Assembly (NCBI GenBank): GCA_031270145.1
Contig: JAISYD010000061.1
Coordinates: 1-9,526, forward strand
Direction of reading: 5' to 3'
From: Planctomycetota bacterium
Lineage (GTDB): Bacteria > Planctomycetota > SZUA-567
Length of the DNA: 9,526 nucleotides
Of the stretch, positions 1-5,414 are shown one piece after another. Each line of letters starts with the position of its first letter. The first letter of the stretch is position 1. The position numbers and the translations under genes are program-made. A model generated the notes under the pieces. It was not told the origin of the DNA. It did no database searches and saw nothing but the letters and a program-made list of their open reading frames with translations.

Positions 1-54
1 ACAAAAAACAGCCCCGGCCAGGGCGAATCGAAAGAGACAGGAAAGGTTAAGCCG

Positions 55-444
55 ATGGAAAGCAAACAGACCGAAAAAATGAACTCCCCATCCGTTCATG
101 ACCTTCCTGTCTCGAACGGTTTTTCCCCGCCCGAGGGGGTGGCCGCCTCCTCGGGCACCTTCAAGAAAGAGTTCGGCGATTTTCATGTCGTCAACCGGGA
201 CGGCGAACCCTGGTTTTTCCTCACCGATATTTGCCGCCTCCTCCGGCTGGACAACCGGGAAATGGTCCTGTCCTGGCTGGTCGGCCACGAAAAGGGCGTC
301 CTGGCCTCGGACAGTCCGGACAGTCCGGCGGAACTCCCGATCGTCAGCGCGGCGGGGTTCCGCTGGATAGTCGACCGCCTCTCCTGGAACCGGGAGAGGG
401 GGGGCATCGCCCGGAAACTTCGCCACCGGCTGACCGCGATCTGA
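55..444 (+). CDS. Bro-N domain protein, phage antirepressor-like
   Basis: A 129-residue protein whose residues about 35-125 look like a Bro-N domain, the DNA-binding module of phage antirepressors. Visible are the beta-strand entry FGDFHVVNRDGEPWFFLTDI, a following helix (CRLLRL), and a C-terminal part with LPIVSAAGFRWIVDRLSW and RGGIARKLRHRL. The first 34 residues are low-complexity and probably disordered. The start is supported by AGGAAAGG at 39-46, 8 bases upstream. Most Bro-type antirepressors carry a second C-terminal domain (ANT or KilA-C type); here the protein stops right after Bro-N, so it is a lone-domain version. It is followed by an excisionase-like HTH gene in the same direction, fitting a lysis/lysogeny control region. 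The family call is fairly firm; the regulatory target is unknown. Confidence 0.72.
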   Translation: MESKQTEKMNSPSVHDLPVSNGFSPPEGVAASSGTFKKEFGDFHVVNRDGEPWFFLTDICRLLRLDNREMVLSWLVGHEKGVLASDSPDSPAELPIVSAAGFRWIVDRLSWNRERGGIARKLRHRLTAI

Positions 445-501
445 ATTGAACGTTGGATACGGCCTTCTGGCAGGGGGGCTGGCAAACGGAAGGGGATGAC
501 C

Positions 502-882
502 ATGAACTTGCGGCAATTTGCAGCCACAAACAGCGTTCCGCGTTCCCTTCCGAACGCCGATCCGGAGGCTCCGTTCCCTGCCAAGGCCGACGGGGCCTCC
601 AACTTTTCTCAGCCATTATCCCCGCCTCTCCTCTCCCCGGCAACCAAAAAGCGCGATCCGGCCTGTCCCGGAAAGGTGGTCCGTCCGGACTATCATCGGC
701 AACCCATCCTGTCCTACGCCGAGGCCGCGCTTATCGCCGGCGTCAAGATGGTGACTGTCGAGAGATGGGTATATACCAACCAACTGAATGCCTGCCGTCG
801 GCATGGGCCATACCGGATAGATCAGCAGGAGCTTTTGCGGATGCTGCGGGAACCGACCCCGCCGAAACGCCGGGCCAAATGA
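502..882 (+). CDS. Excisionase/MerR-like helix-turn-helix protein
   Basis: A 126-residue protein with a disordered, Pro/Ser-rich N-terminal half and a C-terminal winged-helix DNA-binding domain of the excisionase/MerR type. In the domain, ILSYAEAALIAGVKMVTVER forms the helix-turn-helix, WVYTNQLNACRRHGPYRI the wing, and DQQELLRML the closing helix. Such domains act as excisionases or small transcription regulators in phages and plasmids. Two in-frame ATGs exist, at 496 and 502. GGAAGGGG at 488-495 abuts the first directly but sits 6 bases from the second, so 502 is preferred. Its N-terminal extension of about 65 residues before the HTH is longer than in typical Xis proteins. It lies between the Bro-N gene and a small basic gene. 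An excisionase role is inference only, because no integrase lies in the window. Confidence 0.7.
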   Translation: MNLRQFAATNSVPRSLPNADPEAPFPAKADGASNFSQPLSPPLLSPATKKRDPACPGKVVRPDYHRQPILSYAEAALIAGVKMVTVERWVYTNQLNACRRHGPYRIDQQELLRMLREPTPPKRRAK

Positions 883-912
883 CATGCGGCCGGCCTGGCG
901 GAAAGGATTCAC

Positions 913-1338
913 GTGAAACGCTTGAACCTGGAGCGCCACGGGGCGAAACCGCACCGCTTTGTCCGGGCGCCGCGAATGACCAGCGCTCCGGACGTGTTCG
1001 ACCGGCTGGATAGCCGCGCCAATAGCGGCGCCGACGGCGACGAGGAGACGCCCTCACCGGCGCGGATTGGGCATCTGGTCCAGGCCCGCGACTACAAGCC
1101 AAAGCCGGCGGCCGCGCCCACCGCTCCGGTTGCGCCTTGTCGGTCGTCACGTCGGCGGGGAGTGGCGACGGCCCGATGCGGCATAACCGGGGCCTGGTGC
1201 ATGGAGGCCCAGGCCTGCCCGGAGTGGCGGGAGGCGGCGAAGGCGGAGGCGGCGGCGGCGACGCCAAAGGTGGAGGAAAAAGAATGCAAGAAGCGTCCGA
1301 GAGGAAAACGGACGATGTTCCGGAAACGGAAAAAGTGA
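913..1338 (+). CDS. Small basic cysteine-containing protein, function unknown
   Basis: A 141-residue protein starting with GTG at 913, supported by GGAAAGGA at 900-907. I do not recognise the family. The first 70 residues are polar and start strongly basic. An Ala/Pro linker follows, then a compact segment around residues 76-106 with four cysteines (CRSSRRRGVATARC, then GITGAWCMEAQACPEW) that could bind a metal. Next comes an Ala/Glu-rich helix and a very basic tail ending RKRKK. The cysteine cluster plus basic ends suggest nucleic-acid contact, but this is inference. Two other frames are also open here because of the high GC; this frame was chosen for its ribosome binding site and the Cys/Trp pattern. 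It ends 80 bases before the converging DUF4145 gene. Confidence 0.55.
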   Translation: MKRLNLERHGAKPHRFVRAPRMTSAPDVFDRLDSRANSGADGDEETPSPARIGHLVQARDYKPKPAAAPTAPVAPCRSSRRRGVATARCGITGAWCMEAQACPEWREAAKAEAAAATPKVEEKECKKRPRGKRTMFRKRKK

Positions 1339-1418
1339 CCTGACTTCCGCCCCGCCGCCGGCCCGCCTACCCCCCCAAGAGGGCGGCGCCGATCCCCCGG
1401 CGGGGCTGTTTGAACTGA
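1339..1418. other. Intergenic gap between converging genes
   Basis: An 80-base spacer between the stop of the basic cysteine protein and the stop of the leftward DUF4145 gene. It is C-rich on the plus strand, with GC-rich partial inverted repeats (CCGCC near 1352 against GGCGG near 1382, and CCCC/GGGG at 1393-1404). None is followed by a T-tract in either direction, so no convincing terminator can be called. The right end (1413-1422) takes part in an imperfect inverted match with the far end of the DUF4145 cassette. Confidence 0.4.
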
Positions 1419-2069
1419 TTATGTCGGCGGCGATTTTCTTCTGCGTTCGGCCAGCATTCCTGGCAGCGTGAAAACGTACATAAGGAATAGTTCCGTGAAC
1501 TTGGTAATTTCCTCGGCATCTTCTTTGGCGACGTCCACCGGGTCATGGGCGGCATCGTTGCCCAGATCTTTTATTTCCTGTGCCCATTCCGCCATATCCG
1601 CAGTGATGCGGCCGGCTTTCAGCGATTCTTTAATCCTCGCCGCCAAGGCGCCTTTCGCGGTGGGGCTTATTTCTTTAATCGTCAGGTCAAGGGCCTTGCG
1701 CATGAGCATGGAACAAGGCTCGTATTCCTGGCGCTTCAGGCCACCAAGGCCTTGCCGGTAGGCTTTGGCGATGGGTTCGGGAGTATGTTCCGGCGCTTCG
1801 GGTTTGATCGGCGCCGGGAAAATTCTGATACGCCGGATGTTGTCGGTGAAATAACGTGGAGTTGGCGGCAATCTGGAATCGGGAATCAAATCATCAGGGT
1901 CAAAATGACCGTCTTTAGTTTCAAAAGCGACAGAAATCGGGAGCTGGCAATGCTGGCATCGCCACAAAGTCGCAAACGTATCTTTGCTGTTGAAAAAACG
2001 ATATGAGGCCATCAGTTGAAATAGGGAATCGTTGTTGCAATGCGGACAAAGAAAGGGGTGGAGGAGCAT
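1419..2069 (-). CDS. DUF4145 protein with N-terminal zinc ribbon
   Basis: A 216-residue leftward protein, the only confident minus-strand gene here. Residues 8-41 carry two CxxC pairs (CPHC at 8-11, CQHC at 38-41), a rubredoxin-like zinc ribbon. Residues about 98-203 match the DUF4145 pattern: PEPIAKAYRQGLGGLKRQEY, a middle helix with MLMRKALDLTIKEI, then EWAQEIKDLGNDAAHDP with the family's conserved N-x-x-x-H (N171, H175). The position that is often Arg eight residues before that His is Lys167. DUF4145 domains occur alone in phages and mobile elements and also fused to restriction-type nucleases; the biochemical role is not established. The start has AGGA 7 bases upstream on its own strand. 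Its base composition is clearly less GC-rich than the flanking genes, and it opposes the operon, so I infer a recently acquired cargo (moron-type) gene. Confidence 0.85.
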   Translation of the reverse strand: MLLHPFLCPHCNNDSLFQLMASYRFFNSKDTFATLWRCQHCQLPISVAFETKDGHFDPDDLIPDSRLPPTPRYFTDNIRRIRIFPAPIKPEAPEHTPEPIAKAYRQGLGGLKRQEYEPCSMLMRKALDLTIKEISPTAKGALAARIKESLKAGRITADMAEWAQEIKDLGNDAAHDPVDVAKEDAEEITKFTELFLMYVFTLPGMLAERRRKSPPT

Positions 2070-2238
2070 GAAAGAATCCTTTCAACGGGCGGCCAGGGAA
2101 ATAGAAAACATCATGCTCGCGCATGAGAGTCCTCAAAAGGAACTTTTCGAGCGCTATCTTGGCAAATCCGCCGGGGAAAGAGAAGCCTTCGTTTTGGCGC
2201 TAATCGGTGCGTATCTTGTCAAATGCGCACGTCAATAA
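2068..2238 (+). CDS. 56-residue protein divergent from DUF4145, function unknown
   Basis: A short rightward frame starting at the ATG of a CATG that also holds the reverse start of the DUF4145 gene. The protein is MKESFQRAAREIENIMLAHE at its start, then a charged helix (ELFERYL) and a hydrophobic helix (AFVLALIGAYLVKCARQ). It looks mostly helical, with one stretch too short and mixed to be a sure membrane segment. AAAGGGG (2052-2058) and GGAGG (2060-2064) lie upstream, though GGAGG is only 3 bases away. The frame can be read further upstream to 2032, but that part overlaps DUF4145 codons more deeply. It shares the lower GC of the DUF4145 gene, so the two probably travelled together. I do not recognise a family; it could be a small partner or regulator of DUF4145. 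Confidence 0.5.
   Translation: MKESFQRAAREIENIMLAHESPQKELFERYLGKSAGEREAFVLALIGAYLVKCARQ
2111..2126. promoter_or_regulatory. Inverted repeat, possible operator upstream of DUF4145
   Basis: TCATGC-TCGC-GCATGA is a perfect 6-base inverted repeat around a 4-base spacer, located 42-57 bases upstream of the DUF4145 start on the minus strand and inside the divergent 56-residue gene. Its size and place would suit an operator for the leftward promoter, but no clear -10/-35 pair was found next to it, and a 6-base arm can arise by chance. Confidence 0.25.
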
Positions 2239-2272
2239 TCAAGTTTCCGGCGCGTGGCCGGGACATACAAAA

Positions 2273-2294
2273 GCCGTCCGCTCGAACGGACGGC
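2273..2294 (-). terminator. Leftward-facing intrinsic terminator-like hairpin
   Basis: GCCGTCCG (2273-2280), a 6-base loop CTCGAA, and CGGACGGC (2287-2294) form a perfect 8-bp GC-rich stem. Read on the minus strand, the stem is followed at once by TTTTGT (complement of 2267-2272), the layout of a Rho-independent terminator. On the plus strand the stem is followed by CCTGACGAAAGG with no T-tract, so rightward transcription into the operon would not be stopped by the same rule. It lies between the DUF4145 cassette and the first gene of the replication/recombination operon. Confidence 0.5.
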
Positions 2295-2313
2295 CCTGAC
2301 GAAAGGAAACGCG

Positions 2314-2460
2314 ATGAGCACGCTTGATCGTACCGCCCCGCCCCGAAAAGTCAAGCCCCGGCCCAAGCGGAAGCGGACGGTAGGCCGGCCGCTGCGGTGG
2401 CGGCGGCGGGGGACGGTCGGGGGAGCGAAGCAAGCGAAGGGGGATAATCATGCCGAATAG
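2314..2460 (+). CDS. 48-residue Arg/Lys-rich peptide, function unknown
   Basis: Starting at ATG 2314 with AAAGGA 8 bases upstream, this frame gives a 48-residue peptide beginning MSTLDRTAPPRKVKPRPKRK and containing RPLRWRRRGTVGG. Nearly 40 percent of it is Arg or Lys, with no hydrophobic core, so it is probably unstructured and binds nucleic acid if made. A longer reading from 2254 exists but would run across the hairpin at 2273-2294 and lacks a good ribosome binding site. The gene overlaps the nuclease start by 11 bases and may serve as a leader that couples nuclease translation. In GC-rich DNA such basic frames also arise by chance, so the call is moderate. Confidence 0.45.
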   Translation: MSTLDRTAPPRKVKPRPKRKRTVGRPLRWRRRGTVGGAKQAKGDNHAE

Positions 2461-3268
2461 CAAGCCGCAACTCCACTGGTCCCAAATCAGCATGTATACC
2501 AAGTGCGCCGAGCAGTTCCGCCGGCGCTATGTTTTGGGCGAAATCCTTCCCCCGGGCGTCGGGGCAGTATCCGGAACCGGAATGCACCGGGCCGTCGAGC
2601 TCGACTTGACCCGGAAGCTGGAAACGGGCGAACTCGCGCCCGAGGAGGAAGTAACCGAGAAAGCCCGGGACGCAGTGGTCGGGGCTTTCGACTCTCCGGA
2701 AGGAGTGTTCCTTTCTGACGACGAGAAAGCCGAGGGAAAGGACAAGGTGAAGGCGGCGGCCATCGATGCGGCCGTGGTCTGCGCCGCCACCCATCATCAG
2801 GAACTCGCGCCCCTGGCCAAGCCGCGAATTATCGAACGGAAATGGGTGCTGGACCTGGGCGGATTCCCTTTTGACCTGTCCGGGACTATCGACTGCGACG
2901 ACGGCGAAGCGATCTGGGACTGGAAGACTGCCAAGCGGTCACCGGCCGAGGACGAGGCAGAGCAGAGCGGGCAGATCACCATGTACAGCCTGGCCAAGCT
3001 GACCCTGGACGGGGAAATCCCGACGGCCCGGCTTGGCTATGTCGTGAAGACCAAGGTGCCGAAAACGGTAGTGCTGGAGACGCGGAGGGAGAAGCGGGAG
3101 TTTGCGCCGCTGGTCCGGGCCCTGGAGCGGATCGCGGACGGGATCGACAAGCAGGTCTTCCCATTTGCTGCCAGCATGGCGCCGCGGCCCTGGTGGTGCC
3201 ATCCGAAATGGTGCGGCTATTACAAGACATGTGAGGGTGTTTGCAACAAGGTATCCGTGGCGGTCTGA
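2450..3268 (+). CDS. Cas4/RecB-like PD-(D/E)XK exonuclease with Fe-S cysteines
   Basis: A 272-residue protein of the PD-(D/E)XK nuclease superfamily, close to the phage and AddB/Cas4-type exonucleases. In order: LHWSQISMYTKCAEQFRRRY with Cys19; GTGMHRAVE with His46; GTIDCDD with Asp148; IWDWKT with Asp157 and Lys159 (the metal-binding D...DxK core); QITMYS with Gln175 and Tyr179 (the QxxxY motif); and a C-terminal cluster C250, C255, C261, C265. Cys19 plus three of these fit the 4Fe-4S arrangement of AddB/Cas4 nucleases. The expected role is end resection for phage recombination. AAGGGGG lies 6 bases upstream of the ATG, inside the preceding small gene. The next gene, 31 bases on, is a candidate annealing partner. 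No cas genes or CRISPR repeats are near, so it is not called Cas4. Confidence 0.88.
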   Translation: MPNSKPQLHWSQISMYTKCAEQFRRRYVLGEILPPGVGAVSGTGMHRAVELDLTRKLETGELAPEEEVTEKARDAVVGAFDSPEGVFLSDDEKAEGKDKVKAAAIDAAVVCAATHHQELAPLAKPRIIERKWVLDLGGFPFDLSGTIDCDDGEAIWDWKTAKRSPAEDEAEQSGQITMYSLAKLTLDGEIPTARLGYVVKTKVPKTVVLETRREKREFAPLVRALERIADGIDKQVFPFAASMAPRPWWCHPKWCGYYKTCEGVCNKVSVAV

Positions 3269-3299
3269 CGACGACCGCGAAGAAAAAGGGGAATACGGA

Positions 3300-4625
3300 A
3301 TGACAACAGATGATAAGTTGGCCAGGGGTACGGAAGCCCGGCAGGACTTTGAGGGCCGGGCTCTGACCCGGAGCGCGGAGACGGCTGTGACGGCGGCGGC
3401 GGAGACCGCTAAGGCGATGGTGCAGGCCCGGTTCATGGTGGCTCTGCACCGTCCCCGGAATATCGACGAGTCACGCATCAAGATGCTCGCCACCTGCCGG
3501 CGGCCCCGGTTCGCCGAGGCGGCCCAGTACCGGAAGCCCATTGGCGATAGGCATGTGGAAGGCCCATCCATTCGGTTCGCGGACGAAGCGGTGAAAATCT
3601 TCGGAAACATCGACACCCGGCAGGAGGTGATCTACGAAGACGACGAGCAGCGCATTGTCCAGGTCTCGGTTACCGATCTAGAGACCAACCTTACCAAGGC
3701 CGGGACGATTTGCATTAAAAAAATCATCGAGCGGAAGACCGTCCGTCGCGGCCAGGAGGTAATTGGCAACCGGGAGAACACCAAGGGCGAGACGGTATAT
3801 CTCATCAAGGCCAGCGACGACGAACTAGTGACTAAGGAAGCCAATCTGTGCGCCAAGCAACGGCGCAATCTGGAGCTCCAACTTATTCCCCAGGACATTA
3901 TTGAGGAGTGCATGGACGAGGCGGTGGAGACCATGCGCCAGCGGGACGCCCAGGATCCGGATGCGGCCCGGAAGCGCTTAATTGACAGTTTCGCGGCCAT
4001 TGGCGTAATGCCGAGCGACCTGGAGGCCTATCTTGGCCATGGGACGGGGATGTGCACCCCCGCCGAAACGCAGACTCTCCGTGAGGTCTACGCGGCGATC
4101 CGCGACGGACACGCCACCTGGGCCGAGGTGATGGAAGCAGCCGGCAAAAAGACCAACGCTCCGGAAAAGGGCAAGGTCAACCTTGATGAGATCAAGGCGG
4201 GAGACCCGGCCGGCCATAGGGCGGTGGACGCAAAGCTGGCGAGCAAGTCGGCGCCGGCCCCTGAACCGGCGCCCGAGCCGGCCCAGGAACCCGCCCCCTC
4301 GCAGCCGGCTACCCCGAAAGCCGCCCCGGCGCGGCCGCTGTCGGCCTCGGAAAGGATCGAGGCGGCGGACGCCGAGGCCGAGGCGCTCCTGGCCGCCAAC
4401 GAGTACGTGGTCAATCAATACCTGGTGCATATCGAGTACATCAAGCCCGGCCAGACGTGGCGTGATTTGCAAAACACAAAGAAAGTCAAAGTATACAGCC
4501 ATCCCCGGGATTACGTCGAAAACGCCATCGCCTACGCCCAGTCCCAGTCCCAGGCGGATACCCCCGCCGACGCGGAATGGGCCTACGACGGAGCCCAGGC
4601 GCCGGCCCGGAAAGCCAGGAAATAG
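3300..4625 (+). CDS. Phage recombination-module protein, candidate ssDNA-annealing protein
   Basis: A 441-residue protein; the ATG at 3300 has AAAGGGG 8 bases upstream. Residues about 36-215 form the conserved part: TAKAMVQARFMVALHRPRNI, CRRPRFAEAAQYRKP, VEGPSIRFADEAVKIFGNI, then a strand-rich stretch with IVQVSVTDLETNLT and ANLCAKQRRNLELQLIP. I recognise this pattern from phage proteins usually left as hypothetical and found beside RecB-like nucleases. Residues 224-280 (LIDSFAAIGVMPSDLEAYLG, then TPAETQTLREVYAAIRDG) resemble a C-terminal helical segment seen in phage recombination proteins. A Pro/Ala/Glu linker (about 317-347) leads to a last domain with PGQTWRDLQNTKKVKVYSHP. The position after the nuclease suggests an annealing protein, but it lacks an evident RecT, Erf or Rad52 signature, so this role is inference. 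Confidence 0.72.
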   Translation: MTTDDKLARGTEARQDFEGRALTRSAETAVTAAAETAKAMVQARFMVALHRPRNIDESRIKMLATCRRPRFAEAAQYRKPIGDRHVEGPSIRFADEAVKIFGNIDTRQEVIYEDDEQRIVQVSVTDLETNLTKAGTICIKKIIERKTVRRGQEVIGNRENTKGETVYLIKASDDELVTKEANLCAKQRRNLELQLIPQDIIEECMDEAVETMRQRDAQDPDAARKRLIDSFAAIGVMPSDLEAYLGHGTGMCTPAETQTLREVYAAIRDGHATWAEVMEAAGKKTNAPEKGKVNLDEIKAGDPAGHRAVDAKLASKSAPAPEPAPEPAQEPAPSQPATPKAAPARPLSASERIEAADAEAEALLAANEYVVNQYLVHIEYIKPGQTWRDLQNTKKVKVYSHPRDYVENAIAYAQSQSQADTPADAEWAYDGAQAPARKARK

Positions 4626-4627
4626 CC

Positions 4628-4888
4628 ATGCCGAACTGCAAAGGGTGCGGGGCCTCCGTCGCCTGGATAAAAATGCCGAGCGGCAGCAGCATGCCTTGCA
4701 ACCTCCCGCCCGTCCGCTATCTGCCGGGGGCGGGGAGTGACCGGATCGTCACGCCGTCCGGGGAGGTGGCAACCGGGAAAATCATCGACCCGACTTCGCC
4801 CTTCGCCCGGGCGGCGGTTGACGGTTACATGCCGCATTGGGCGACCTGCCCAGCGGCGGCGAAATTTAAACAGAAGGGGAAACAATGA
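4628..4888 (+). CDS. Phage zinc-ribbon protein, function unknown
   Basis: An 86-residue protein starting two bases after the previous stop, with AGGA 7 bases upstream. The N-terminus MPNCKGCGASVAWIK carries a CxxC pair. A third cysteine follows in SMPCN and a fourth in HWATCP near the C-terminus, along with His. Between them, PVRYLPGAGSDRIVTPSGEV has the look of a small beta-sheet domain. This layout (CxxCG, IKMPSG, MPC, VRY, VTPSGEV, H-x-x-x-CP) is one I recognise from small zinc-ribbon proteins of phage recombination and replication modules whose role is unknown. Its stop overlaps the next start as ATGA, so the two are likely translationally coupled. Confidence 0.8.
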   Translation: MPNCKGCGASVAWIKMPSGSSMPCNLPPVRYLPGAGSDRIVTPSGEVATGKIIDPTSPFARAAVDGYMPHWATCPAAAKFKQKGKQ

Positions 4889-5235
4889 CGACAAAGAAAG
4901 CCCCTAAACAGGGGCGCAAGGCTCTCGGAAACGGCCTGGCCGAACTTGCGGGGACCGAAGCCGGCAAGGAGACGCCGGCCTTGATCGCCGCCCCGACGGT
5001 GGACCATTACCAGGACCAATCCGTCATCCTGCTGGATCGGCTGACCCGCAAGCCCTTCCGCGAGACGATCGGCGATTATGACGCCCTGCACGCCGCCTTG
5101 GTGGCCCTGGCGGACTTGCGGACGACGCTCATCGCCGCCGCCAAGGCCCGGCTGGACGAGGATTCGCGGCTCGCGGAGACCCGCCGCCGGGAGGCGATGG
5201 ATGAACTCTCCGACCTGGAGGAGGCATGCCGCTGA
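4885..5235 (+). CDS. Small helical phage protein, function unknown
   Basis: A 116-residue protein that starts in an ATGA overlap with the zinc-ribbon gene; AAGGGG is 5 bases upstream. I do not recognise a family. The first 30 residues are basic and polar; residues about 38-62 (VDHYQDQSVILLDRLTRKPF) may be a short beta/helix unit; residues 64-116 are strongly helical and charged (DYDALHAALVALADLRTTLI, then ARLDEDSRLAETRRREAMDE), consistent with a coiled coil. It contains no cysteine until near the C-terminus. Its place between recombination genes and the ParB-like gene, with overlaps on both sides, makes it a true member of the operon, but its job cannot be inferred. Confidence 0.68.
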   Translation: MTTKKAPKQGRKALGNGLAELAGTEAGKETPALIAAPTVDHYQDQSVILLDRLTRKPFRETIGDYDALHAALVALADLRTTLIAAAKARLDEDSRLAETRRREAMDELSDLEEACR

Positions 5236-5414
5236 TGCCCAAGTATTTCGTCCACTATCTCCCGGCCGACGCCGGCGAGGACATCCGGGCCGTCGTCGAG
5301 GCGCCGTCCTACCGGGCGGCGCTGGCCCAGATTCGCCGGGCGGCCGGGAGGGTTACGGTGTACAAAATAACCCCGCTGTCGGCGGGGATGGAGAAAGAGG
5401 AGACACCCAAATGA
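5235..5414 (+). CDS. Small protein of unknown function, start in TGATG overlap
   Basis: A 59-residue protein beginning MPKYFVHYLPADAGEDIRAV and containing APSYRAALAQIRRAAGRVTV. It looks like a single small alpha/beta domain with a beta-strand (KYFVHYLP), a helix (SYRAALAQIRRA) and a second strand (RVTVYKI). A start at 5226 adds three residues, but AGGAGG at 5219-5224 is only 1 base from that ATG and 10 bases from the one at 5235, which also overlaps the previous stop as TGATG; hence 5235 is preferred. It ends in an ATGA overlap with the ParB-like gene, so translation is probably coupled. No family is recognised. Confidence 0.62.
   Translation: MPKYFVHYLPADAGEDIRAVVEAPSYRAALAQIRRAAGRVTVYKITPLSAGMEKEETPK

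Noticed and set aside
743..1267. Minus-strand Pro-rich frame of 174 codons
   Set aside because: It consists of Pro/Arg runs and lies opposite the HTH and basic-protein genes; nothing supports it.
1137..1343. Gly-rich frame overlapping the small basic cysteine gene
   Set aside because: It is poly-Gly low complexity made by GGC/GGA runs, is the frame-shifted shadow of the Ala/Glu helix, and has no own domain.
1339..1418. Terminator between the converging genes
   Set aside because: There are GC-rich partial inverted repeats, but no T-tract follows in either direction and the stems are short or have long loops.
1980..2060. Sigma70 promoter for the 56-residue gene
   Set aside because: A TTGAAA hexamer occurs near 2015, but no fitting -10 at 16-18 bases was found; the matches are too weak to report.
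2450..3268. Calling the nuclease a CRISPR Cas4
   Set aside because: It has the PD-(D/E)XK core and cysteines in the right order, but no cas gene or repeat array is in the window, and the neighbours are phage recombination genes.
2939..3616. Minus-strand open frame across the end of the nuclease and the start of the next gene
   Set aside because: It spans two confident plus-strand genes, is Arg/Ser/Pro-rich, and shows no domain or ribosome binding site; it is typical antisense openness of GC-rich DNA.
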